Source: Fragilaria crotonensis
Taxonomy: Eukaryota; Bacillariophyta; Fragilariophyceae; Fragilariales; Fragilariaceae
Direction of reading: 5' to 3'
Length of the DNA stretch: 64,000 nucleotides
Assembly (NCBI GenBank): GCA_022925895.1
Contig: JAKSYS010000143.1
Coordinates: 1-64,000 of the forward strand
Of the stretch, positions 1-9,380 are shown piece after piece. Numbering within the stretch: position 1 is the first letter of the stretch; each line of letters opens with the position of its first letter. Position numbers and translations under genes: made by a program. The notes below the pieces were generated by a model. The model was not told the DNA's origin, did no database searches, and was given only the letters and a program-made list of their open reading frames with translations.

Positions 1-300
1 ATTATTACAATAGTCACAAACGTCGAGTCCCACTGAGGTGCGCCGACATTTTGTTGGATCATGCCAAAACACTTTTTTGTCATTCGCCGGAAGGCGAGAC
101 CGCACAATTCGACTCAATTTGTGATCTAGCCAGTCCAGTCCCATACCATCCCGACAGGAGGTGGGAATTATTGTAACGACGATGAAAACAGCAATCGACA
201 CAATGATTTCTGCCGCAGTTCTGGGGACAATACCTGTGCCGACTGGGGTAGTGCTATCGGCCGCGACAATGGGAGCCTTCGAAGGAAGAGGAATGAGAAC
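1..300. other. 5' flank of the LRR gene
   Basis: No separate gene is visible. The reading frame used by the LRR protein is open upstream to just after a TAG at 127-129, but it contains no ATG before 301. The window edge prevents judging whether an upstream exon supplies another start. Confidence 0.5.
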
Positions 301-2159
301 ATGCTTACGGCTCCGCTGCCAAGAAGAGCTGTCTCTGTCAATGAGTTTAGGCTCGTTCCTGAAGAGCAAATGAAACTTGACCACGAGGAGCACCTGGACG
401 ATCTTTGGAGTCGAGCAATGGCCGTTGAAGAGGGGATGAAGCTTGACGAAAGACTGCTTCAAATGTCTGCCAGTTATAGTCTCAGTTTCAGTTTCAGCTT
501 CAGCTTCAGTATGAGTATGCCGAGTAAGCCTCCTGCATCGGCCCCCAGTGGTTCCTCGTTTCCGTCTTCGACGCCCAGCTTGGATCCATCACCAAACGAT
601 TGTTTGGACGGCAAAAGTCGCGAAGAATACCTTTCGACGTATCTGTCGACGGTAACGGAACCAGACCTACTTGATGATCCCTCGACCCCACAGGGTCAGG
701 CATTCAATTGGATTGTAGGTTCGGATCCGCTTGCAATAGATCCGTGCACCTATCCAGCTACCGCGCAGCGTTATGGTTTGGCAACCTTCTACTATGCGAC
801 ATCTGGCACCGACTGGATTAAGAGCGACGATTGGCTTGGGGGGTCGGACGAGTGTGAATGGTTTGGAATAACTTGTGGAGGAAAAATCAAGACTAACGTC
901 GAAAAATTGCAATTGCGTAAGTTGAATGAGGAGAGGCACTGCTTTTTAGTGATCGCGTTCCTCTCGGTACTGACATTGCTTGAATTCGATAGCATTGAAT
1001 GGAGTCACAGGATCTATCCCGAATGAGATATCTACCTTGTATGATATCACGCGCATCGATCTCTTCGGAAATGATATCAAGGGAACGCTGCCGAAAGGGT
1101 TGGGAAACCTCACGAAATTGGAGCTTCTTGATCTTGAAGAAAATGGACTTGATGGCAGTCTCTTCACCACGGAAGTTATGTCTCTCTCCAGCCTAATTGG
1201 TCTTCGTGGATCTTTCAATGGCTTTACTGGGTCTATACCTGACGATATTGACAAACTCAGCAAGCTGGAACAGCTGTGGTTCGCCGATAACAGTATTGAT
1301 GGCACTATTCCCGAAGGCATTGTCAAACTGAAGAGCCTTGAGTCAATCTTCGGCTATTCTAACAGATTGACGAAAACAATTCCATCTGGGTTGGGGAGTC
1401 TGGTGAATCTGACGCAGATCCGGCTCTACAACAATGCTTTGACTGGGTTGCTTCCTCCGGATATCTTTGATGCAACAAACTTGGAAACAATTCGCCTTGA
1501 CTCCAATCAGCTCACGGGAAGTATTCCAACAACAGTGGGAAATTTGTTAGCGTTAGAAGACTTAAGACTCTTCGCTAACGCACTCTTCGGTGATATTCCG
1601 TCGGAAATCGGGAATCTCCTGATGCTGCGTAAGTTTATTCTGCATGTGCTAATCCTTCGGCCAGTGCGAGTTCTAACATGCAGCGGTCACAGAAAACTTG
1701 CTAATTAACAACAATTTCATTGCCGGGGAGCTTTCACCTCAAACCTTCAATCCAAAATCTGTTCTCGAATTCATTGACTTTTCGAACAATCAATTCCTGA
1801 AGGGGCCTCTGCCGTCTACATTGTTTGACCTGCCATTGGTGCGAAACATTTATGTTGCTAATTGCTCGTTGACTGGAACAATTCCATCAAATTACGGAAA
1901 GCCTCCCAATCTGAATGACCTGTATTTGAACGGAAACATCTTCTCTGGTACAGTTCCATTAGCATCTCCAGGGCAGCTGACGAAGTTAAACGAGTTCTTG
2001 GTTCACGGCAATACGTTGACCGGGTCAATGCCAGCATCTATCTGCTCCTTAAGAGACAAGTCGAATGGTGATCTGGAGGATCTGTGGGCAGACTGCCTGG
2101 GTAGCCCTCCTCAAATCGCTTGCGACTTTCCTGGGTGTTGCAATTTATGCTTTGCGTAG
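301..2159 (+). CDS. leucine-rich-repeat protein, three exons
   Basis: Exons 301-916, 993-1628 and 1693-2159 (572 aa); introns of 76 and 64 bp begin GTAAGT and end AG, and both junctions keep the LRR register. The N-terminus is hydrophilic, followed by a low-complexity Ser/Phe run (SFSFSFSFSMSMP) and a Pro/Ser linker. Next comes the LRR N-cap type region with a WFGITCGG motif. About a dozen plant-type repeats (LxxLxxLxLxxNxLxGxIP) follow, and a Cys-rich C-cap ends in CCNLCFA. No transmembrane helix or signal peptide is visible from this start, so a secretion signal may lie on an upstream exon. The architecture matches the large diatom families of LRR receptor-like proteins without a kinase. 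Ligand and role cannot be read from the sequence. It converges on the USB1 gene, 86 bp away. Confidence 0.85.
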
Positions 2160-2245
2160 AAAGGGGTGGGGCAGACCAAGTGCTGGACTGTGTAGCAATG
2201 ACGATGTAACAAAGTAAGATGCATGGACGGGAACGTCGCTTTCCT

Positions 2246-2980
2246 TTACGGTAGTAACATCAACTCTATACGATTGACAGTCCCGAAGGAACAAGACACC
2301 TTCCTCGCGTAGAATGCAAGCGAGTCGTGGTTTCGGTGGGCGCCTTGTCCTCCCAGATGCCTGCGACAATCTGGTGGCTTGCCCCGAACTGAAGCAAAGC
2401 TGACATGGAAAATCGGAGGACTGTAGTAAGTTGGCTGTTTATATTTCAGCATAACCGAGTCAACTTGGCTGACAATATGATGCAGGGAAGGATTGTCTGC
2501 CAACTTCCATGCAAAGAACGATCGGGTGCCATCGTCGTTGGAAAGGATTACCTCCTCGTCAACTTGCAATACCAATCCTCGTACGTGTGATAATGCCAGT
2601 CGAAGCTCTTTGTGAAAGGATTCAATCGAAGCTATCTGCAAAAAGAATGGTTGAGATAAGGATAGGTGTAACTCGCTGTGAGTTACAACTGTGCCTGACC
2701 AGCCAACCTCCTCGAGCGCGATGCTGAATCTTTTAGTCGCTTCGACAGCATGTGTATTCCATTCGCCCTCTGGATCGTCATCGGATATTGAGAGAAAGAT
2801 ATGACCTGCCCAACAGCCGCGAATATGAGGGACAGTGCGATCAAATGTACCGGGTGGCATTTCTTCGGATGAAATTGTGGTTACGCAACCTGGCTTGCAT
2901 GGTGCGGCATTATTCTTGATGCGTTCACTTGGGCCACCTTTGATACTTTCATCACTACTATAGTAGTCTAATAAATCCAT
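2246..2980 (-). CDS. USB1: U6 snRNA 3'-5' exonuclease/phosphodiesterase (USB1/Mpn1)
   Basis: Intronless, 244 aa. The N-terminus MDLLDYYSSDES resembles the Ser/Asp-rich start of USB1 homologues. The two catalytic HxS motifs of the 2H phosphoesterase fold are present: HLSLS with His105, and FHVSFA with His192. The C-terminus KVSCSFGTVNRIEL matches the family's last strand. Known role of the family: trimming the oligo(U) tail of U6 snRNA in the nucleus and leaving a protected end, which stabilises the spliceosome. The stretch around residues 198-222 (RGKPPDC to NHDSLAF) is unusually polar but stays in frame, and no GT-AG intron is obvious there. The ATG at 2980 is chosen because it begins the conserved N-terminus. 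Confidence 0.85.
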   Translation of the reverse strand: MDLLDYYSSDESIKGGPSERIKNNAAPCKPGCVTTISSEEMPPGTFDRTVPHIRGCWAGHIFLSISDDDPEGEWNTHAVEATKRFSIALEEVGWSGTVVTHSELHLSLSQPFFLQIASIESFHKELRLALSHVRGLVLQVDEEVILSNDDGTRSFFAWKLADNPSLHHIVSQVDSVMLKYKQPTYYSPPIFHVSFASVRGKPPDCRRHLGGQGAHRNHDSLAFYARKVSCSFGTVNRIELMLLP

Positions 2981-3508
2981 CGGAGATCACAAAAACGAAT
3001 ACGCCAGGATAGCGAAGGCACGCTTGACCATCTTGACAGAAACGATATGTGCATAATACATCGCAGGGTGCATAGGTGCGAAGTAGGAAATAGGATATGT
3101 TTTCTGTGAGCCTTATATCCAAACCTACTACTCGTCGTACATGTGCTAGTAGCTACCGGTACCAGGTACGAGTAGTAGTATCTGTGCACGCATGCACATC
3201 ATGTGCACCGGCAATCTGACATCTGAAAGCAGTAAAATGAATGCTCTACTACTGGGAGGTGCGGGAAAGTACTGAAATCTACGATGTTTGGTTGGAATAG
3301 TATTTAAGTGTTCAGTGCCGCTAAACGGTGCTACTCGTACTGGTATACGGTATACACGCGTTTTGAAAGTGTTTTGTCGAATGGACGATACGCTCACACT
3401 TCGTCGAGGAGTCGATGGTCGACCGAAGCAACATTTGCATGGCCACCACCCACCACTATACAATCTATGTACCAGGTACTGGAGTACTCCCTATAATAGA
3501 ATGATATA
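2981..3508. other. gene-free spacer, GTAC-rich
   Basis: No coding region that I can support. It is rich in short palindromic tracts such as GTACCAGGTAC and TACCGGTAC, a composition shared by most spacers in this window. Confidence 0.5.
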
Positions 3509-4250
3509 GTACCAGTTAAAAACCGCTTTGAACCAATAATTTACCGCACGATCCGACTAAGGATATCTGTTTCACGCGGCCTCCAGCTTCAATTCCGTTG
3601 CGTTAAGAATTCTTTTCAATGTTCTCGTTTATGCTGGAAATGAATCATTCTTGTACTGGACTAAGTATTCATTGAGTTATATCAAACATTCTGAAGGCCT
3701 CGCTTCGGGACTTTTTGGTTCAATGCGGAACATTAAAAAATAGACGTACATTAAGTAAAATCAATAGGTGGGCGCGTAGTTTTTTTCACACGTTTACATG
3801 TATTCTCGCCAAACAAATTTCTACTGCTACGCTCTTGGCAACGTGTATGTTCATATTGACAGCACCAGATTTCATGGATTACCAAATTAATCACGTAGAT
3901 TTCATGGCGCGGTACGAGAGTTCAGGCGCAGCTAAAAATGTCGCAAGCATTGACAAATATTAAGCGCCTTGAGGTAGCATATAAAGTGAGGCCCGGCTCA
4001 ACGTGGGAAAAATTCAAACTCCAAACAATTCTCCCAATCAAAAACTCAGTGCAATGCACTGTAAGACAGATCACTCAAGCTTGCTTTTAACCAAGTAGAG
4101 TAATTCTTCATCATGAGAAAATGAACAAGTTCTCCATACAAAAAATGCTCGAATATGACTTTTTACCAAATGTTTGCGTAGGAACCAAAAAAATTACCAC
4201 TTGATTGGTTCAAAGCGAATTATTGGTTCAAAGCGGTTTTTAACTGGTAC
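3509..4250. mobile_element. non-autonomous TIR element (MITE-like)
   Basis: Near-perfect 32-bp terminal inverted repeats: 3509-3540 begins GTACCAGTTAAAAACCGC, and 4219-4250 ends GCGGTTTTTAACTGGTAC. Just inside the right arm, part of the arm (TTGGTTCAAAGCG) is repeated in tandem. The 742-bp element has no convincing ORF; the 82-codon frame at 3715-3963 has no recognisable domain. No clear target-site duplication: the left flank ends TA and the right flank begins AC. Confidence 0.7.
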
Positions 4251-4904
4251 ACTACCTTTTCAAGTACTAATTCTTTAGCAGCATTTTACTGCCGGTAGAC
4301 ACTACCGGTAGTTGTACAAGGCCATGCAATCAGGCGCCAAGGGATTCAACGTGCCGTCGTTCATTCCCTCCATGATAATTTGCGCAGCTCCTTTCCCTCT
4401 TGTCCATCATGGTTCCACTTTCCCCTGCTGGTGTTCTTACCTGCAGAAGCAGAAGAAGTTGCTACAATCATGATGGTGCCTTACTTTTGACGGAGGATAC
4501 TGGTGTCTGAAATGTTGCCTTCCGTCAATTTGAGGGAGATGAACGATGAACGCTTGAGTTGCAAGTTGGGAATGGTTTAAAGAATTGTAATCGGCGGCGG
4601 ATACATGACTGCGAAATTGTAGGTGATATTTTTCGACGTGCCAATTCGATCCTGAAGTAGAAAGTGTCATACCTAAACTCCGTACAATTGTACGTGCATA
4701 ATTCTGGTTGCCTCGCAACGTGTGCTTCTTTTGTTAGACCAAGTATCCACATTAAGCTCCACATTGAGCTCCACATTGAACGTACGAATGTGATGTACAA
4801 TGTACATTGAGCTAAGTAAATTCTTGATAAGGTAAAAAACCGTTTCCTGCCTTGAACACACAGCTATATAAGGATCGTGATAGTGTGCGAAAGTTAATCG
4901 GCTC
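4251..4904. other. gene-free spacer
   Basis: No coding region recognised. A short duplicated AGCTCCACATTG unit occurs at about 4755-4780. Confidence 0.4.
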
Positions 4905-5563
4905 AGTCACGAACACTAAATCGTTCAGTGTCGTCTCTGAACGTCGTTCAGTGTCGTCAATGAACCTGGCAAGACGGTCGAAAAACACCGAAACTTCCCA
5001 AAAGTCGAACTTTAAGTGCCCATAACTTGAGCAATAAAGGTGCTACATCAAAATGAGACTGATTTGAAAAGCTGTGAGTACGAGCTTTCCAAATCCGTGC
5101 TCCGATTGGTGGTATCTTGCTTTATCGATGAACGTTCGTCGATTGAAAATCGCATTTTGGGTGAAACGAGACAAGTGTGCATGCTTATAACGTAACGAAT
5201 ATAACTCTAAAATATAAAAGTAAAACGGATTCAAATAGAAGAGATCAAGGGCTTTCCAAATCATTCCGGTATTTGAATGTAGTACCTTTATTCGCCATGT
5301 TATGGGCTCTCAAAGTTTCGTAAAATCATTGACGGACGACACTAACGTCATTGAACGTCGTCACTAACTCGACACAAACGTTAGTGAACGTGCGACACAT
5401 GCTCCTCGAAAACTCGTTTTGAGTCCAATGCACGAAAAAACGCGCATGCGTCTACGACGCTCCTCGTACAACAAAAAAATTAGTGAACTTAGTGAACTTA
5501 GTGAACGACGCAGTGAACTTAGTGAACTTAGTGAACGACGACAGTGTCGTTAGTGACGTGACT
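4905..5563. mobile_element. fold-back element with AGTGAAC-type repeats
   Basis: The outer ends are imperfect inverted repeats: AGTCACGAACACTAA at 4905 against TTAGTGACGTGACT at the right end. A longer inner arm also pairs: GCCCATAACTTGAGCAATAA near 5020 is the near complement of the segment ending at about 5310, which contains TTATTCGCCATGTTATGGGC. Runs of TTAGTGAAC units occur at 5480-5540, and their complement CACTAA/GTTCAGTGTCGTC occurs at 4910-4965. No ORF is present. The structure fits a fold-back transposon or a large hairpin-forming repeat. Confidence 0.55.
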
Positions 5564-5694
5564 CAAGAAGAAGTCACTATTTTACAGGTAGTTGACGGTT
5601 TTTAGTAACATGTGGTGCAAGAAAATACATAGGTACTCTGAGCATTTGTATGAGAATGGCCGAACGAAGTTTCAAACGACCTCAGCTGCGCATA

Positions 5695-6090
5695 TGACTG
5701 AACGCACACTTGTTTCTACATTAGTAGTAAACAAAATGTATATGTCATATGTAGATTCGCATTGACTGAACGCACGCTTCTTTCTACATTAGTAGTAATC
5801 AAAATGTATATGTCATATGTAGATTCGCATTGACTGAACGCACGCTTCTTTCTACATTAGTAGTAATCAAAATGTATATGTCATATGTAGATTCGCATTT
5901 GACTGAACGCACACTTCTATCTACATTAGTAGTAAACAAAATGTATATGTCATATGTAGATTGGCATTTGACTTCCTTCTACATTAGTAGTAATCAAAAT
6001 GTATATGTCATATGTAGATTCGCATTTGACTGAACGCACACTTCTTTCTACATTAGTAGTAAACAAAATGTATATGTCATATGTAGACAT
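5695..6090 (+). repeat. tandem array, about 68-bp unit, six copies
   Basis: Each unit runs TGACTGAACGCACRCTTSTT, then a CTACATTAGTAGTAAWCAAA segment, then ATGTATATGTCATATGTAG and ATTCGCATT. Units start at 5695, 5763, 5831, 5900, 5969 and 6027. The fifth lacks about 11 bp (the GAACGCACACT segment). Short ORFs across it are by-products of the repeat. Confidence 0.85.
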
Positions 6091-6878
6091 TGCAACTCGG
6101 AGTTCTTGCTACATACATATCACATGTCGGTCTACGTTCTGTATAAGCTTTATGCAAGTTTTGCCATAAAGATACAGCACCAGCAGCACTACCCGTGGCC
6201 CGTGGTACCCAGTACAATGGTACGAAATCCTTGTATCACTTACGATGGAGGGGACTTCGTGTTACCTTCAATGGAGTGCTTCCGCGTCAATACATTATTA
6301 CGGTATTGCAAAAATCGTATCTTACGCTACTTTCCCGCAGCTCCCAGTATCACTATCACGGATCACGGGGTACTCGTACCATTGTACTATACACTATACT
6401 GTACATGTACCGATATTTGTTGCATGTCGCCATCGCCACGCCGCGAGCGCCGAGTATTGTACCAGGTACAGTACTAGTACCAGTACTTGAATGTGTAGCA
6501 GGGAGCAATATTACTGGTACGGAGAAATGTCATATCGGTACTGTACTGTAGGTTATTGGTTGTTGTGTTATGCATACATATGGTACAAACGTGACGGTGG
6601 CAAAAACGCTACTGTAGTACTGGAATGTACAAAAGAAGATTAGATTTCCCTTCGCGTGGCGTGTGGCTATAATAGATTAACTGATGAAGAGTAGTGTCGC
6701 CGACACGCAATTCAACCAGGGTCTGGGAGCGCAAATAAGGCCAGCCATCTCCTTCGATTCAAGAAGATTAGATTTGAAACCAAACAATCATTCACCCACG
6801 GTGATAATTTCCTCAAGCGACGGTGCAACGGATACAGACATACACAATGCGATACTAGGCGTTAGAACCCGCATCACC
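6091..6878. other. gene-free spacer, GTAC-rich
   Basis: No supported gene. The 6180-6620 part is rich in GTAC, TACTGTAC and GTACCAGGTAC tracts. The remainder is the 3' flank of the minus-strand EF-hand gene. Confidence 0.45.
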
Positions 6879-7868
6879 TTAGGATACCTTCTCAGGACTG
6901 AAGAAGAAAATGCATTCACCATTGCTCTCATGTCCTGCTTTCATGAGCTCTTCTGTCAAGTCTCGGATTGACAACTCCCCCCCAGCACTAGCGAGGCGAC
7001 CCTGGAGTGTTCCTTGATTGACCTCGACTCTAGGGTCCACCTTGAGCCTGATGACAAGTTCTTGAACCTCAGCTTCTGTGATCTTAAAATTCGCATCCCT
7101 GTCTGACTGCAAGATTGCTTCGAAAAGCCTTTGCAGAGTCTCCGCCTTAGTGATATCCTGAAGACGTGCAGCCATGTTAGCGAGCAGACACTCAGTCAAC
7201 AAGAGGCTTTGCTCCTATCAAATGCTTACCATCATTTGTTTCTGAATGACGCCATTTTCTTTGACAAGCGACACAAGACTTGACACATTGGAACCCTGCG
7301 ATTGTGCAATGGACTCCAGTTTCGTCTCGCTCCCTTTCAACCTGTGGTCCTGAGTAAGGTCCTGCACACACATTCACCAAGCGACAAGATTCTGGTAGAA
7401 CACTTACTGTGTAATCGTGCCCTCCATTTTATCAACTTCAGCCACCAATTTATTATTCTCAACTTGGAGTCGGTTCACTTCCTTTCTGAGTTCATTCTGT
7501 ACCTTCCTTAGAGCTTAAGGTGACGAGGAGACATAGATGTTAGTCAAGCACCATGACTGCCACCATGAGAACGAAGACTCACTGTCAGTATCTTGAAGCA
7601 GCTCCTGTTGGTAGAGAACAAGCCCCGCGACACCAATAGCAATTATGCCAGCGACTATAGTTACTGATTTCACAGATGACAAAACCATTGCCACAATTGC
7701 CAGAATTCCTGATGCAAGTGCTGCACCCTGCGCCACTCTCGTCCAGAAACTCTTCTCTATATCTTGACTCCTCTCGACGTCCGCGTCAGGATCTTCATCA
7801 CCGTCGTCTCTCTCAATCTGTGCTAAAGGCTTGCTGGTTGGGGCGTCATCGAAGGCGGCATCCGCCAT
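6879..7868 (-). CDS. two-TM coiled-coil protein with C-terminal EF-hand
   Basis: Four exons on the minus strand: 7868-7583, 7513-7408, 7341-7230 and 7157-6879 (260 aa). Introns of 66 to 73 bp start GTGAGT, GTAAGT and GTAAGC, and all junction phases close. The acidic N-terminus (residues 1-40) is followed by two hydrophobic segments at about 46-64 and 68-86. A heptad-rich coiled coil (LRKVQNELRKEVNRLQVENN) follows. The C-terminal domain contains a canonical EF-hand loop at 187-198 (DRDANFKITEAE: D1, D3, N5, I8, E12). Exon 3 uses the third available AG; the two upstream AGs would give an in-frame stop. Inference: a membrane-anchored calcium-responsive adaptor. I do not recognise a named family. 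The promoter faces the coiled-coil gene at 9381 across a TIR element. Confidence 0.8.
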
Positions 7869-8355
7869 GGTACGTGAAATCGCTCAACGTCTAAACAGGG
7901 ATGCTAAGAATTGACTGCAGCATCAAAGCGCAAGATGGGATAGCTGTAGGGGGCAGTGTTGTACTCGAATTACAGGTAACATACAGGTATGAAATGGTAG
8001 GTCGTGGAGTTGAGATTTGAGACGAACACGCAGTACTGGTACGATTTACTTGGACTACCAGGTACTATGCGCATAGTACAGTATGATACTGAGTACAGGA
8101 GGTTCCGGAATTTCGGCTCTTTTACCTATAAGTGTCTACTACTGGCTACGGATACTAATTCTACAACTTCGTTCGTCACGCCGGACAAATATTCCACGTT
8201 CCATCACTTCAAATGTCCGGATCATTAGGTACATCAATCTCATGACGTGACAAATTTTGAGCTGCAACTAAAGAACTTGAGATTAGACTATGCGACAACG
8301 GAATCGACGTTTTATGAAAATCCTACTTAAGGATATTCGACATTTGAAGTGTCGG

Positions 8356-8430
8356 CAGCCGTTGTCTCAAGAGCCGTTGTCTCAAGAGCCATTGGCTCAA
8401 GAGCCGTTGTCTCAAGAGCCAACGGCTGAA
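8356..8430. repeat. 15-bp tandem array, left (5 units)
   Basis: Five 15-bp units of the form GAGCCGTTGTCTCAA, with variants GAGCCATTGGCTCAA and GAGCCAACGGCTGAA. Unit junctions create the near-palindrome GGCTCAAGAGCC. It lies inside the 27-bp-TIR element. Confidence 0.85.
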
Positions 8431-8645
8431 CAACAGCCCCCGGCGAAGTCAAACTCAAGAACACACGTTTTGTGTGTGTCATAGAGCTCGTCCTCAAAAG
8501 TGCTCGCACTTTATGTCATACCAATAGGAGACGTAACGCATACGCATACCATCGACCTTAGATGACCTGTCATTTTTTTCCGTTCCCCGTGTGGCGAGTT
8601 CTCATTTAAAGAAAACACGTTCCTCGACTAGTTGGACGAGGTAAA

Positions 8646-8720
8646 TTGGCTCTTGAGCCACTGGCTTAAGAGCCAATGGCTCAAGAGCCAGTGGCTCAAG
8701 AGCCAATGGCTCAAGAGCCA
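8646..8720. repeat. 15-bp tandem array, right (5 units)
   Basis: Five 15-bp units of the form ATGGCTCAAGAGCCA. The first unit (TTGGCTCTTGAGCCA) carries the core in the complementary arrangement. Same length and unit count as the left array, and built on the same GGCTCAAGAGCC core. Confidence 0.85.
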
Positions 8721-8971
8721 ACGTCTTTTTTGACTATCCCTACATAGTACTAGTTCATCCAAGACATTGAATCGATGTCGTACTTGTCATAACAAACGAT
8801 GTTAACAACAGTTCCAAAATAAAGCACGGTTTTAATTATAGTGTATCAACAGAAGATATTCTATCATTTTGGAAACGTGGAATTATTTAGATGTTTGTCG
8901 AACAAATTTCTGGTAGATAATCTGCGTAAAAGGTACGAGACACATAAAAGAGCCGAAATTCCGGAACCTCC

Positions 8972-9380
8972 AGAGTACTGAGTAGCTCCAGTATTGGCTG
9001 AAGGCTAGCAAAGGAGCACACCGTATCGACTTCTTAATACTATCATACAGTACACGTTGAGATTCGTGCTCCGAGATGGCAAATGACGGTTTCGAACATG
9101 GTCAATGATACTCCGGAGTCCGCTGTACAAGATACGTATCCCTACGTAGTATCTCTAAAATGTATGCATATATACGCATTAGTACCGGACTGTTTCGTGG
9201 TAGCGTTTCAGATTGTTCACGATGCACGACTTACTTACATTTGACAAACCGCCATTAGCAGAACTCCGATCTCACTAAATCACACATCCTTTTGCGTCCC
9301 TAGAATTGTTGGTCTAGTGACCCTAACATCGTTGCAAGCGTTCCTTCCTGGATACAATATTGTTGAAAGCCTTCAACCGT
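8972..9380. promoter_or_regulatory. upstream region of the coiled-coil gene
   Basis: No gene. It forms part of a divergent intergenic region with the EF-hand gene start at 7868. No specific promoter element can be identified with confidence. Confidence 0.35.

Larger units (their letters stand above)
8098..8971. mobile_element. TIR element with perfect 27-bp ends
   Basis: 8098-8124 (starts GGAGGTTCCGGAATTTC) and 8945-8971 are exact reverse complements over 27 bp. The element is 874 bp. A GAGTAC hexamer lies one base outside each end and may be a target duplication, although GTAC is common here. It contains no coding capacity and carries two 15-bp tandem arrays. It appears to be a non-autonomous DNA transposon. 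Confidence 0.8.

Noticed and set aside
5830-6033. 67-codon frame in the tandem array
   Set aside because: The frame is a by-product of the 68-bp repeat and changes register with unit length.
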